Assembly: GCA_016212855.1 (NCBI GenBank) | Contig: JACRDP010000009.1 | Location: 1-64,000 of the forward strand | Reading direction: 5' to 3' | Length of the DNA: 64,000 nucleotides | Origin: Elusimicrobiota bacterium | GTDB taxonomy: Bacteria; Elusimicrobiota; Elusimicrobia; UBA1565; UBA9628 | Shown here: positions 1 through 7,287 of the stretch, piece by piece | How positions within the stretch are numbered: position 1 is the stretch's first letter | Layout: each line of letters begins with the position of its first letter | Program-made: the position numbers and the translations under genes | The notes under the pieces: model-generated | Seen by the model: the letters and a program-made list of their open reading frames with translations, nothing else | Told to the model about the DNA's origin: nothing | Databases searched by the model: none

Positions 1-2
1 TG

Positions 3-89
3 CCGCCAGGCCCCCCGAGGCCGGGTCAATCCCGGCCGTCCCCTGCGGCGATCGATTCCCTCGGCCGTGCCCGCATGCGCGTGAGCTAA
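3..89 (+). CDS. possible 3' end of a gene entering from the left
   Basis: One plus-strand frame is open from the window edge to a TAA at 87-89 and would give a 28-residue tail ending ARMRVS. A strong hairpin follows five bases later, which fits the end of a transcription unit. Another frame stops at 82-84, so the reading frame is not certain and no product can be named. Confidence 0.2.
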   Translation, partial: PPGPPRPGQSRPSPAAIDSLGRARMRVS

Positions 90-93
90 ATGA

Positions 94-131
94 GGCGGCC
101 GGCCCCCCGCAGGGGACCGGCCGCCGGTTTT
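94..131. terminator. GC-rich hairpin with T-run
   Basis: A 9-bp stem GGCGGCCGG (94-102) pairs with CCGGCCGCC (117-125) and is followed on the plus strand by GGTTTT. It reads best as a rho-independent terminator for a gene entering from the left. It could also stop minus-strand transcription from the small gene at 170-385. Confidence 0.5.
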
Positions 132-169
132 ACTGCTTGCTCCGGGCTCGAAATCCCGGAGCGGCGCTC

Positions 170-385
170 TTAGGCGGCGCTGACCTGGGCGCGCTTCGAG
201 ATCCGCCCCCGGGTCCGCTCCGCCGACGTCCACACGCACTTCCCCCCTTCGCAACGCACCTTCGCGAAAGGCTTCCACGCCGCACCGCGCCCCATGAACA
301 GCCAGGGCATCAAGGCCTTCGCCAGCTCCGACCTTCCGTTCATAACCGCCTCCGTCCTCGCGTCCACAACGTCCTCTTGGTGCAT
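170..385 (-). CDS. small hypothetical protein
   Basis: This is a 71-residue ORF of unknown function. It is basic, has a hydrophobic patch (LMPWLFMG), and carries two cysteines spaced C-x4-C. A near-consensus sigma-70 promoter sits immediately upstream, with its -10 ending five bases before the ATG at 385, so the message would be leaderless. An internal ATG at 343-341 has GGAGG five bases upstream and would give a 57-residue protein, so two starts are plausible. The promoter is the main reason to treat this as a gene. No family is recognised. Confidence 0.4.
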   Translation of the reverse strand: MHQEDVVDARTEAVMNGRSELAKALMPWLFMGRGAAWKPFAKVRCEGGKCVWTSAERTRGRISKRAQVSAA

Positions 386-390
386 GCTTA

Positions 391-419
391 TTTATAACAG
401 CTAATCTAATATTTGTCAA
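391..419 (-). promoter_or_regulatory. near-consensus sigma-70 promoter
   Basis: On the minus strand TTGACA (419-414) is followed by a 17-base spacer and TATAAA (396-391). The predicted transcription start falls on or next to the ATG at 385. A palindrome AATAGCTATT at 418-427 abuts and partly overlaps the -35 and could be an operator. Confidence 0.7.
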
Positions 420-508
420 TAGCTATTTTATCATTGTAAATCAGTATAGCTAATAGATTATGTTAGGTTTAAAAACGGCGGGGGAGGGGAGAAACGTCGT
501 CGAGGAAT

Positions 509-2911
509 TTACGCGAACGCCAGCTCGGGAACGCTGAGCGAGGCCTGAGGATCGGCGGGCGGAGTCGCGGGCTTCTTGTCCGGGTGGTTCCCGTCCTTGA
601 ATATCCACTTCGGCACGTTGTACTGCAGGACCGCGGTGATCGTCAGGAACGCCGCGGTCGCGATCAGCGCGGGCGCCAGGCCCGCGAAGTCGAGCAGCAG
701 GCCGAGGAACAGCGCGCCGACGGATTCGAAGGCGACGTCGATCATGAACACGGCGCTCTCGATGCGCGCGAGCTTGTCGTCGTCCATCTCCGCGCGCTTG
801 ACGGGCTCCATCACGATGCCGACCGGCGCGTGGAAGTACTGCACGGTGAACAGCACGCCCGCGATGATCGCGAGGTTGAGCCAGAACATGCCGCCCGTCA
901 GGTACACGGGCGCGAGCAGGGCCCAGAACAGGAGCGAGGCGAAGGCGGCGTGGCGGTAGAAGCGGCCGTGGCCGACCTTCGCGATGATCGCGTCGCCCTT
1001 CTCCCCCTCCAGGCGGGCCGAGGGGATGAAGCGGCCGATGTACTCGAGCGAGAAGAGCAGGCCCATGATGCTGCCCGCGCTGGCGACCTGCGCGAGGAGC
1101 AGGCCGGGGAAGAAGGACACGGCGGCGACCGTCGCGGCGACGGCGCCGAGCACCAAGGCCGGCCACCAGGACTTGCGCTTGGTGACCGCGCGGATTCCCG
1201 CGGCGAGCAAGGCGAGGCCGGCCGGAATCGCGGCGGCCCACAGCGGCACGGAGAGAGCCGCCGGCGCCTTGCCGATCGCGTCGGTGATCAGGCTCGGGAT
1301 CAGGACGAAGGGCAACGCGTCGATGAGCAGGACCTCGAGCGCCATCACGGCGGTGAGGATGCGCAAGGTCCGGTTGCGCAGGATGAAGGCGACGCCTTCA
1401 AGCTGCTTGTAACCGTCGAGAATCTCGGGCAAAGAGCGGCGTTTAATACCGCTCTTGGCCCGGGCCGCCTTGATCGCGCCGGGAATCTTGAACAGCGCTT
1501 TAAGCAGGGCCGGAACCAGTAGCGCCGCCCCGGCGAGGGCGACGAGGAGCTCTTTGCCGACCCACAGGGCGCGGGCGCCGTGCGTCGCCGGGAACTCGGC
1601 TCGCGTCCGGGAGAAGAACGAGTTGAAGGACCAGTTGAGGAGAACCGTGAACGGATGCGCGACGCTCGCGAGCAAAGCGCCCATGAAGGTCACGATCTGC
1701 GCGCCGAAGCCGAGCGGGCCCATCTTGTCGTTGTCCGGGAAGCGCGAGTCGCGGATCATGAACCAGTAGAACGGAATCGAGGCGATGAGCAAAGCGCCGT
1801 ACACGCCGTACGCCATCGCGTAACCGCCGAGGCCCAGGCTCGTGACCATCGCGCCGACCGCCCAACCGGCGATGATCGGCATCAGCATGCCGGCGACGGA
1901 GTCCCACTTACCGAGCGTGGCCGCCGCGTCCTTATTGAGCTTCTCGTCTTTGCCGAGGAAGGACTTGCGCGCGGCGCCGTCGGCGACGATCATCACGCTC
2001 TGGAAGATCGGGTTGACCGCGACAATCAAGGCGAGAATCGTGAAGTGCAGTCCGCCCGCCATGAACAGCAGCGGGATCGCGGCCATCAGCGCCGCGCGGG
2101 CCAAGGAGGTCGCGATGAACACGACGCGGTAGTCGGTCTTGTCGATGAGGTAGCCGATGGGCAGAAGGTTCACGACGGCCATCGAGCCCATGTGGATGTT
2201 GCGCACCAGGCCCATCGTGGCCGTGCCCATGCCGAGGGTATCCTTCACGAGGAAGGCCTGGCTGAGGACGTGAAAGTTGACGCCGAAGACGGTGGTGATG
2301 TGATGGCCCCAGAACAGGCCCCACATCGAGCGCGGCAGCTTCGCGCGGCCGGGCGCGGGCGGCTGGGCGGGAGCGCCGCCGGCGGGAATTTTCGCCGGCT
2401 CGAGGCCGCTGGGCGTTTCGGACTCGGCGGACGGCGCGGCGAGAACGTCGTCGAGGGCGCTCGGACGCGCGAAGGCCTGGTCGAACAGCGCGCCGGCGTC
2501 CTCGCCGGTCTTGGCGTGTTTGAACGATCCCGCGGCGGCGGGCGCCGCCGCGACGGGTCGAACCGCGGCGCCGATCACGGCGGCGGGAACGGAGACGGCT
2601 TTCGCCGCGACGGCTGCGGGCGCGGAGCCGGGAACGGAGAGCGCGGCGAGAGGCGCGGCGACGGCCAGCGGCGCTGGCGCCGAGAGAACCGACAGGGCGG
2701 GACGAAGGGCCGCCGGCGCAAAACTTCCGGACAAAGACGGCGTCGGCAAGACCAACCGGACCGTTCCGATCGACCCGGCGGCGGCACCCGGGACGCCCGC
2801 GCGCGCGGCGGAGGCGGCGATCGTCTGGGCGCACACCTCATAGAACCGCCCTCCGGGGGTCAGGAGAGCGATGGAAACGATCAGGACCGTAGCGATCAGG
2901 CGCCGCATCAT
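509..2911 (-). CDS. MFS-type transporter with secreted-type Ala/Pro-rich N-terminus
   Basis: This 800-residue protein starts with a signal-peptide-like segment (basic MMRR, then a hydrophobic run, to about residue 28). About 165 residues of Ala/Pro/Val-rich low-complexity sequence follow. From about residue 195 there is a polytopic membrane domain resembling the major facilitator superfamily, with a loop motif GYLIDKTDYR after an early helix and an enlarged central region (about residues 420-510). Typical MFS proteins have 400-450 residues, so the N-terminal extension is unusual. The substrate is unknown. The first of two adjacent ATG codons lies seven bases after a -10 box, which implies a leaderless message. 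The gene is divergent from the one at 3026. Confidence 0.8.
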   Translation of the reverse strand: MMRRLIATVLIVSIALLTPGGRFYEVCAQTIAASAARAGVPGAAAGSIGTVRLVLPTPSLSGSFAPAALRPALSVLSAPAPLAVAAPLAALSVPGSAPAAVAAKAVSVPAAVIGAAVRPVAAAPAAAGSFKHAKTGEDAGALFDQAFARPSALDDVLAAPSAESETPSGLEPAKIPAGGAPAQPPAPGRAKLPRSMWGLFWGHHITTVFGVNFHVLSQAFLVKDTLGMGTATMGLVRNIHMGSMAVVNLLPIGYLIDKTDYRVVFIATSLARAALMAAIPLLFMAGGLHFTILALIVAVNPIFQSVMIVADGAARKSFLGKDEKLNKDAAATLGKWDSVAGMLMPIIAGWAVGAMVTSLGLGGYAMAYGVYGALLIASIPFYWFMIRDSRFPDNDKMGPLGFGAQIVTFMGALLASVAHPFTVLLNWSFNSFFSRTRAEFPATHGARALWVGKELLVALAGAALLVPALLKALFKIPGAIKAARAKSGIKRRSLPEILDGYKQLEGVAFILRNRTLRILTAVMALEVLLIDALPFVLIPSLITDAIGKAPAALSVPLWAAAIPAGLALLAAGIRAVTKRKSWWPALVLGAVAATVAAVSFFPGLLLAQVASAGSIMGLLFSLEYIGRFIPSARLEGEKGDAIIAKVGHGRFYRHAAFASLLFWALLAPVYLTGGMFWLNLAIIAGVLFTVQYFHAPVGIVMEPVKRAEMDDDKLARIESAVFMIDVAFESVGALFLGLLLDFAGLAPALIATAAFLTITAVLQYNVPKWIFKDGNHPDKKPATPPADPQASLSVPELAFA

Positions 2912-2918
2912 TAAGGAG

Positions 2919-2924
2919 AGTGTA
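2919..2924 (-). promoter_or_regulatory. -10 box (TACACT), leaderless geometry
   Basis: TACACT on the minus strand ends seven bases before the ATG of the MFS gene. No convincing -35 is visible. The start codon would be the first codon of the mRNA. Confidence 0.45.
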
Positions 2925-3014
2925 GCGAGACGACGCTGACGTCTCCTAGGGTCCTTCGGGAGAAAATAAACGGGTCTTTCGGCCCGCGGACTGGAGAATC
3001 GCCGTTTCCCGGGC

Positions 3015-3020
3015 TATACT
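3015..3020 (+). promoter_or_regulatory. -10 box (TATACT) before the GTG at 3026
   Basis: TATACT lies five bases before the GTG start. The -35 region is weak (CTGGAG at 2991, 18-base spacer). It is divergent from the promoter at 2919 within a 114-base intergenic region. Confidence 0.5.
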
Positions 3021-3025
3021 GCGGT

Positions 3026-3706
3026 GTGTCCCGTCTCGCCCTCCTTCTCGCCGCCTTGAGCGGTTTGCTCGGGTCCGCGCGCGCGGAAACCGCGGGCTCC
3101 GAGTGCCTCCCGGTCGAAAAGATCGGCTGCTACTACATCCCCGAAGGCGCGCCCGCGGATGCGCCGCTGCTCGTGTATCTGCGCGGCCACCATCCCAGCT
3201 ATGCCGCGAACGTCCCCGCGGCGCAATTCCTGGCCTCCGCGCGTCAAGCGTTCACGGCCTACGGCCTGCGCAAGACGGCCGAAGAGAACCGCACGGGGCT
3301 TCTCGTCACGTACCGCAGCGACCTCGCCGTCACGCCCGCCGACCTCGCGGCCTTCTCCAAAGCGGCCAAACGGACCTTCCCGAAGACGATCATCGCCGCG
3401 CACAGCGGAGGCTACGTGGGGCTGGGCCGCTCGCTCGACGCCGGCACGTCCGCCTCGCGCGTGCTCATGCTCGACAACTTCTACGGGGCCGGCTCCGACG
3501 GCCTGCCGCAGAAGCTGCAAAGAGTGATTTCGGCCGGAGCCGGCTGCGCCGGGTTCTACACGCCTCACAACAAGAAGAACTACGAGACCGGCTATCTGCG
3601 CGCCGTCTCCTGCTCCATCGAGCCGATGAAGGACGACGGCCAGCACAACGCGGCCGTGGTGCGCTGTCTGGGCGGCTACCTGAACGGCGGCACCTGCGCC
3701 TTATAG
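3026..3706 (+). CDS. secreted alpha/beta-hydrolase-like protein
   Basis: The 226-residue protein has a clear signal peptide (MSRLALLLAALSGLLGSARA, cleavage near residue 20). The mature part contains LLVYLRGHH early and AHSGGYVG in the middle. The latter resembles the nucleophile elbow of serine alpha/beta-hydrolases (G-x-S-x-G with the first Gly replaced by Ala). Several cysteines (GSECLP, IGCYY, AGCAG, VSCS, VRC, GTCAL) could form disulphides in the periplasm. Start GTG was chosen because it begins the signal peptide and follows a TATACT box. The lipoprotein gene begins two bases after the stop, so the two are probably co-transcribed. Enzyme activity is unproven. Confidence 0.65.
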   Translation: MSRLALLLAALSGLLGSARAETAGSECLPVEKIGCYYIPEGAPADAPLLVYLRGHHPSYAANVPAAQFLASARQAFTAYGLRKTAEENRTGLLVTYRSDLAVTPADLAAFSKAAKRTFPKTIIAAHSGGYVGLGRSLDAGTSASRVLMLDNFYGAGSDGLPQKLQRVISAGAGCAGFYTPHNKKNYETGYLRAVSCSIEPMKDDGQHNAAVVRCLGGYLNGGTCAL

Positions 3707-3708
3707 CT

Positions 3709-4110
3709 ATGAGACGCGCTCTGCTCGCTTGCCTCGTCCTCTTCGCGGCCTGCGCCCATCCCCGTCCCGTCCTTTATCCGGATGATCACTACAAGTCCGC
3801 GGGAGAAGAAGCCGCCCGCGGAGACGTCGACAAGTGCCTCGCCGACGCCAAGGCCTACCTCAAGGCGAACCCCGCCAAGAAGATCGGCGGCCGGGCCGTG
3901 CGCGGCGGCATCTTCGGCGCCTTCATGGGCATGGTCTTCGGCGCGTTCACCGGCGACTACAGACGCGCGGTCAGCGAGGGCGCGGCGATCGGCGCGGCCG
4001 GCGGCGCGGCGCACGGCGCCTGGGAAGCGGGCTCGCCGGACGAGATCCAGCGCGCGTACGCGCAGCGCTGCCTGGCCGAAAAAGGCTGGTCAGTCATCGG
4101 CTGGAAGTAA
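3709..4110 (+). CDS. glycine-zipper lipoprotein
   Basis: This 133-residue protein starts with a lipoprotein signal (MRRALLACLVLFAAC; lipobox FAAC, Cys15). The central region GIFGAFMGMVFGAFTGDY followed by AAIGAAGGAAHGA is a glycine-zipper pattern found in membrane-inserting envelope proteins (Gly-zipper/OmpA-linker type). It is probably anchored in the outer or inner membrane. The gene follows the secreted hydrolase-like gene by two bases and ends convergently with the DHH gene. Its specific role is unknown. Confidence 0.65.
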   Translation: MRRALLACLVLFAACAHPRPVLYPDDHYKSAGEEAARGDVDKCLADAKAYLKANPAKKIGGRAVRGGIFGAFMGMVFGAFTGDYRRAVSEGAAIGAAGGAAHGAWEAGSPDEIQRAYAQRCLAEKGWSVIGWK

Positions 4111-4114
4111 ACTT

Positions 4115-5152
4115 CTAGGCCCCGCGGAAGGGACGACGCCGGTCGGACGCGTTCAATTCCTGGTGCGCGAGAAAATCGACGATGATCTGCTCCTCGGCCG
4201 CGCGCCAGACCGACTCGGGCGCCTCCAAGCCGATCTCGAGCGAGCCGCCCGCGATCATGCCGTGCCCCCCGCCGCGATTGCCGCCGCCGAGCAGGCGTTT
4301 TAAAAGACGCCCTGCCCCCGCCCCGGGATCGTTCGCGCGCAGCGAGACGTGCAGGCGGCCATGATAGCGCCCGGTCACGACCGACCACTGCATCTTTTCG
4401 AGCGTGAGCATGAAGTCGGCCATCTGCGCCACGCGGTCGGGCGTGGAGACCAGGCCGAGATGGGCGCCGACGACGCGCCCGGCTACGAACGCGTCGCGGA
4501 TGCCGCGGGTCAAGGTCTTGAAGAAATCCTCGGAGCGCTGGGGGTAGGAGATGCGCCACAGCGTCTTCATGTTCGCCTTCAGCCAGAACGCCTGATAGGC
4601 GTCCATGTCGCGCGGCGTGGCTTCACGCCCGAGGTTCTGCGTCTCCGAGCCGATGCCGTAGACGATCGCCGTCGCCAGACGGCCCGGCACGCGCAGGCCG
4701 GCGGCGTGCAGGGCCTCGACGAGGATGGTCGTCGTCGCGCCGACGGCCTCGTCTATCAGGGCCATCGAGGAATGAGTGTCCGCGTGGCGCGGATGGTGGT
4801 CGATGATCAGGTCGGGAATGCGCCGCGGAGGACAGCGGTTGTTCTTGAACGGGGGCTGGGTGTCCACCAAGGCCAGGTGCGGCACTCCGGCGAGCTCGCC
4901 TTTGCGCAGAGGACGAGCGGGCACGAGCAGGCGCTCGGCCATCATGCGGTTCTCGGCGCGTCCGATCATACCGCCGTAGACGATGCGCGTGCGGATCTTT
5001 CCCACCGACTGGGCGAGATGAGCGAGCGCCCACGCGCTCGCGAGCGCGTCGGGGTCGGGATGGTCGTGCGTGAGGATCGTCAGCGGCGAAAGGGCTTTGC
5101 CCTTTTCCTTCAACAGCTTCACGAGCCGGCGGGCGTGAAAGCCGGGCTTCAC
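4115..5152 (-). CDS. DHH-DHHA1 phosphoesterase (NrnA/c-di-AMP or pApA phosphodiesterase-like)
   Basis: The protein has 345 residues from a GTG start that overlaps the TGA of the upstream diadenylate cyclase gene (GTGA) and has GGAGG six bases before it. Longer upstream frames are shadows of that gene. DHH metal motifs are present: HDHPDPDALA (residues 29-38), VDT (96-98), DHHP (118-121). A DHHA1 signature GGGHGMIAGG lies at about 295-304. The family hydrolyses short oligonucleotides, pApA or c-di-AMP using Mn2+. Coupling to the cyclase suggests that synthesis and breakdown of c-di-AMP are made together. There are no transmembrane or PAS segments, so it is not GdpP-like. The exact substrate is an inference. 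Confidence 0.8.
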   Translation of the reverse strand: MKPGFHARRLVKLLKEKGKALSPLTILTHDHPDPDALASAWALAHLAQSVGKIRTRIVYGGMIGRAENRMMAERLLVPARPLRKGELAGVPHLALVDTQPPFKNNRCPPRRIPDLIIDHHPRHADTHSSMALIDEAVGATTTILVEALHAAGLRVPGRLATAIVYGIGSETQNLGREATPRDMDAYQAFWLKANMKTLWRISYPQRSEDFFKTLTRGIRDAFVAGRVVGAHLGLVSTPDRVAQMADFMLTLEKMQWSVVTGRYHGRLHVSLRANDPGAGAGRLLKRLLGGGNRGGGHGMIAGGSLEIGLEAPESVWRAAEEQIIVDFLAHQELNASDRRRPFRGA

Positions 5153-6030
5153 CTGGCGCCTCCGACCCCGACGAAGAAAACCCAGAGCAGCATCGAGACC
5201 ACGGTCGCGATCGCTTTCTCGCGCATATTCTCGGTGAAGAAGTGATAGATGCGGTTGGACGGGGTCTTGGGCAGGTGCTTGGTGAGGAATATCTCGATGC
5301 CGTCCTGCAGCTCCTCGAGGTCCTTGACCGGCACCAGGTCGCCGCGCAGGGCCACGCTGATCCGGCCCGTCTCCTCGCTGATCACGAGGCACATCGCGTC
5401 GCAGCGCTCGGACAGGCCGAGGGCCGCCATGTGCCGCGTGCCGAGGTTCGTGATTTTGGAAAAGTCCTTGGACAGCGGCAGCTGCGCGCCGAAGCGCGAC
5501 ACGCGGCCGTCCTCGACGATGAAGGCGCCGTCATGCCCGAGTGAGTGCGAGTCGAAGATGCTCTTGATCAGGGCCTCGGAGAGGTCTCCGTTCAAGTCCC
5601 AGCCGCCCTCCACGTGGCGGTCCAGCGGATCGAGGCCGCGCAGGACGACGAGCCCGCCGATGTTCTCGCGCGCGAGATCGCCGAGCGAGCTGACCAGAAT
5701 CTCGACCTGGCGGTGGGTCGGCGCCGCCTTGAGCACGCCGCCGGTGAGGCTCCAGATCGCGATGCGCTCGAACATCGAGCGGATCTCCTCCTGGAAGATC
5801 ACGATGACGGCGACGATGAAGACCGCGAAGAAGCCCTGGAAGATGCGCACCGTCATATACATCCCCGCGACGAAGGCGACGGTGTAGACGACGACGAGCA
5901 GCAGCAGGCCGAGCGCCACGAAGGCGGCCTTGGTCCGTTTGAACCACAGCAGGAGTCCGTAGACGAGGGTGCCCACGAGCAGCATGTCCATAATGTCGGC
6001 GACGGCGATGGGCTTGAGCCAGGAGGGCAT
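5149..6030 (-). CDS. cdaA: membrane diadenylate cyclase (CdaA/DacA family)
   Basis: The 293-residue protein has three N-terminal transmembrane helices (about 14-30, 36-57, 61-80) and a DAC domain. The family condenses two ATP into the second messenger c-di-AMP at a dimer interface. The active-site motif HDGA is at 166-169 and GTRH at 197-200. The usual RHR motif reads RHM here (Met201), so one residue near the ATP phosphates is changed. A hydrophobic C-terminal segment (about 272-289) is extra compared with many CdaA proteins. The gene is followed by an overlapping DHH phosphodiesterase rather than the ybbR/glmM partners of Firmicutes. Confidence 0.85.
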   Translation of the reverse strand: MPSWLKPIAVADIMDMLLVGTLVYGLLLWFKRTKAAFVALGLLLLVVVYTVAFVAGMYMTVRIFQGFFAVFIVAVIVIFQEEIRSMFERIAIWSLTGGVLKAAPTHRQVEILVSSLGDLARENIGGLVVLRGLDPLDRHVEGGWDLNGDLSEALIKSIFDSHSLGHDGAFIVEDGRVSRFGAQLPLSKDFSKITNLGTRHMAALGLSERCDAMCLVISEETGRISVALRGDLVPVKDLEELQDGIEIFLTKHLPKTPSNRIYHFFTENMREKAIATVVSMLLWVFFVGVGGAR

Positions 6031-6040
6031 AACGGGGCTC

Positions 6041-6046
6041 AGTATA
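6041..6046 (-). promoter_or_regulatory. -10 box (TATACT) before cdaA
   Basis: TATACT on the minus strand lies ten bases before the cdaA ATG, giving a leader of only about three bases. The -35 is weak. Confidence 0.4.
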
Positions 6047-6117
6047 GCGGAAGAACCCAGGGAAGGCCAGGGGGCGCGGGTCGGTCTGCCGGGCCACCGA
6101 GGACTTTACCGCGGCCA

Positions 6118-6135
6118 ACTATCCTCAAGGATAGT
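6118..6135. promoter_or_regulatory. palindrome ACTATC-N6-GATAGT, possible operator or hairpin
   Basis: An 18-base inverted repeat (ACTATCCT, CA, AGGATAGT) lies in the intergenic region between cdaA and the operon at 6265. The outer half-sites, including the flanking CCA, match the palindrome between nuoE and nuoF at 14776-14801. It could be a transcription-factor site for one or both divergent units, or a small RNA hairpin. Confidence 0.4.
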
Positions 6136-6226
6136 CGCAAGAAGCTGAGTTGTCCCCAGAGTTTCCAGCGTTGGAAGCGCGGAGGATAACTTCCCCCAAA
6201 CTCCATGAACCGTGCGCAAGATGGTC

Positions 6227-6255
6227 TTGACGGCCGCGATGTGGTCCCCTATCCT
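6227..6255 (+). promoter_or_regulatory. sigma-70 promoter of the four-gene operon
   Basis: TTGACG (6227-6232), a 17-base spacer and TATCCT (6250-6255) lie nine bases before the ATG at 6265. The spacing supports 6265 rather than the in-frame ATG at 6205 as the true start. Confidence 0.6.
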
Positions 6256-6264
6256 ACCCACGTC

Positions 6265-7287
6265 ATGCCCGAATCCCCCGCTCTCGCCGCCGACTGGATC
6301 GAGACCGCCCGTCGCCGACCCGTCGCCTTTGCACAGGTGCGCGAAGACGCGGCCCTCGACCTCGAGGTTCTGGCGGCCTGCCCGGCGGGAGCGCGAATCG
6401 CCATGATCGCCTCCGGCGGGTGCACCGCCTCCGCCCTCGCCGCCGACCGCCGCGCCGGGTCTCTTCTGCTCGTGGACGCCTCCACGGCTCAGCTCGCGAT
6501 CACGCGCCTCAAGCTCGACCTGCTCGGCGCGCCGCCCGAGCATCGCGCGTCGGTGCTCGGCCACGCGCCGCAGGACGTGGCCGCTCGCGCCGCGGATATG
6601 AGCGAGCGCCTGGCGCGGCTCGCGCTTCCTCTCGACGCGCTCGGGCCCCTCGAGGACGTCGCGGCTGCGGGGCTCGACTTCTGCGGACGGTACGAAGCCG
6701 TCTTCGCGCGCGTTCAGGAGCTGATAAAGGAACCGGGGCCCTACCGCCTCCCCGAGGCCTGCGCCGACGCCTTCGCCTTGCCCGCGCTCACCGCGCTGTT
6801 CGGCGCGGACGCCGTGCGCCGCAGCGCGCGGCCGTTCGCCGAGCACTTCGCCGCCCGGCTGGCCGCCGCGCAGGCGCGTCCCGGAGCCGGCGACAACCCG
6901 TATCTGTCCTTGATGCTCCACGGCCGCCTGCCCGAGCGCAGGGCCCTGCCCTGGATGAACGCCCGCGCGCGCGCCGTGCCGCCCGCGGTCGAATTTTTCG
7001 AGGGCGGCATGCGCCAGGCCTTGTCCGGGCGCAAGGCCGAGTTCGACTTCATCCACCTCTCGAACATTCTCGACTGGCTCGAGCCCGGCCCGGGCGCCGA
7101 GCTTCTCGCGACGGCGCGGCACGCGCTCAAGCCCGGGGGCTTCGTCCTTCTGCGGCGGCTGAACTCGAACGTCGATCCGCGCGGGCTCGATCCGGTTTTC
7201 GACTGGCTCGACGGCCGCTCGGCGCGCCTGCACGACGCCGACCGCAGCGCGATCTACTCCGCCGTCTCGCTCGGGAAGGCGCGGTGA
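6265..7287 (+). CDS. DUF3419/BtaA-like aminocarboxypropyl or methyl transferase
   Basis: This 340-residue protein resembles the DUF3419 family. That family includes BtaA, which moves the 3-amino-3-carboxypropyl group of S-adenosylmethionine to diacylglycerol in betaine-lipid synthesis. A SAM-binding Rossmann pattern is visible: ARIAMIASGGCTA followed by LLLVDAST, and later DFIHLSNILDWL and ALKPGGFVLLRRLN. The start at 6265 was chosen because it sits just after a TTGACG/TATCCT promoter. It is first of four genes joined by tiny overlaps, but no BtaB-type N-methyltransferase accompanies it, so the product is unlikely to be classical DGTS. Related SAM-dependent activities cannot be excluded. Confidence 0.7.
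   Translation: MPESPALAADWIETARRRPVAFAQVREDAALDLEVLAACPAGARIAMIASGGCTASALAADRRAGSLLLVDASTAQLAITRLKLDLLGAPPEHRASVLGHAPQDVAARAADMSERLARLALPLDALGPLEDVAAAGLDFCGRYEAVFARVQELIKEPGPYRLPEACADAFALPALTALFGADAVRRSARPFAEHFAARLAAAQARPGAGDNPYLSLMLHGRLPERRALPWMNARARAVPPAVEFFEGGMRQALSGRKAEFDFIHLSNILDWLEPGPGAELLATARHALKPGGFVLLRRLNSNVDPRGLDPVFDWLDGRSARLHDADRSAIYSAVSLGKAR

Noticed and set aside
1580-2914. Long plus-strand open frame of 444 codons opposite the MFS gene
   Set aside because: It is rich in Arg/Gly/Glu with no domain or ribosome site and mirrors the MFS coding strand, a common shadow in GC-rich DNA.
5153-5392. Upstream extension of the DHH phosphoesterase frame
   Set aside because: It lies within the cdaA coding sequence and is low-quality Arg/Gly-rich sequence. 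The GTG with GGAGG at the overlap explains the start better.
6205-6264. ATG at 6205 as start of the BtaA-like gene
   Set aside because: A TTGACG-17-TATCCT promoter lies downstream of it, and the 20 extra residues lack family similarity.
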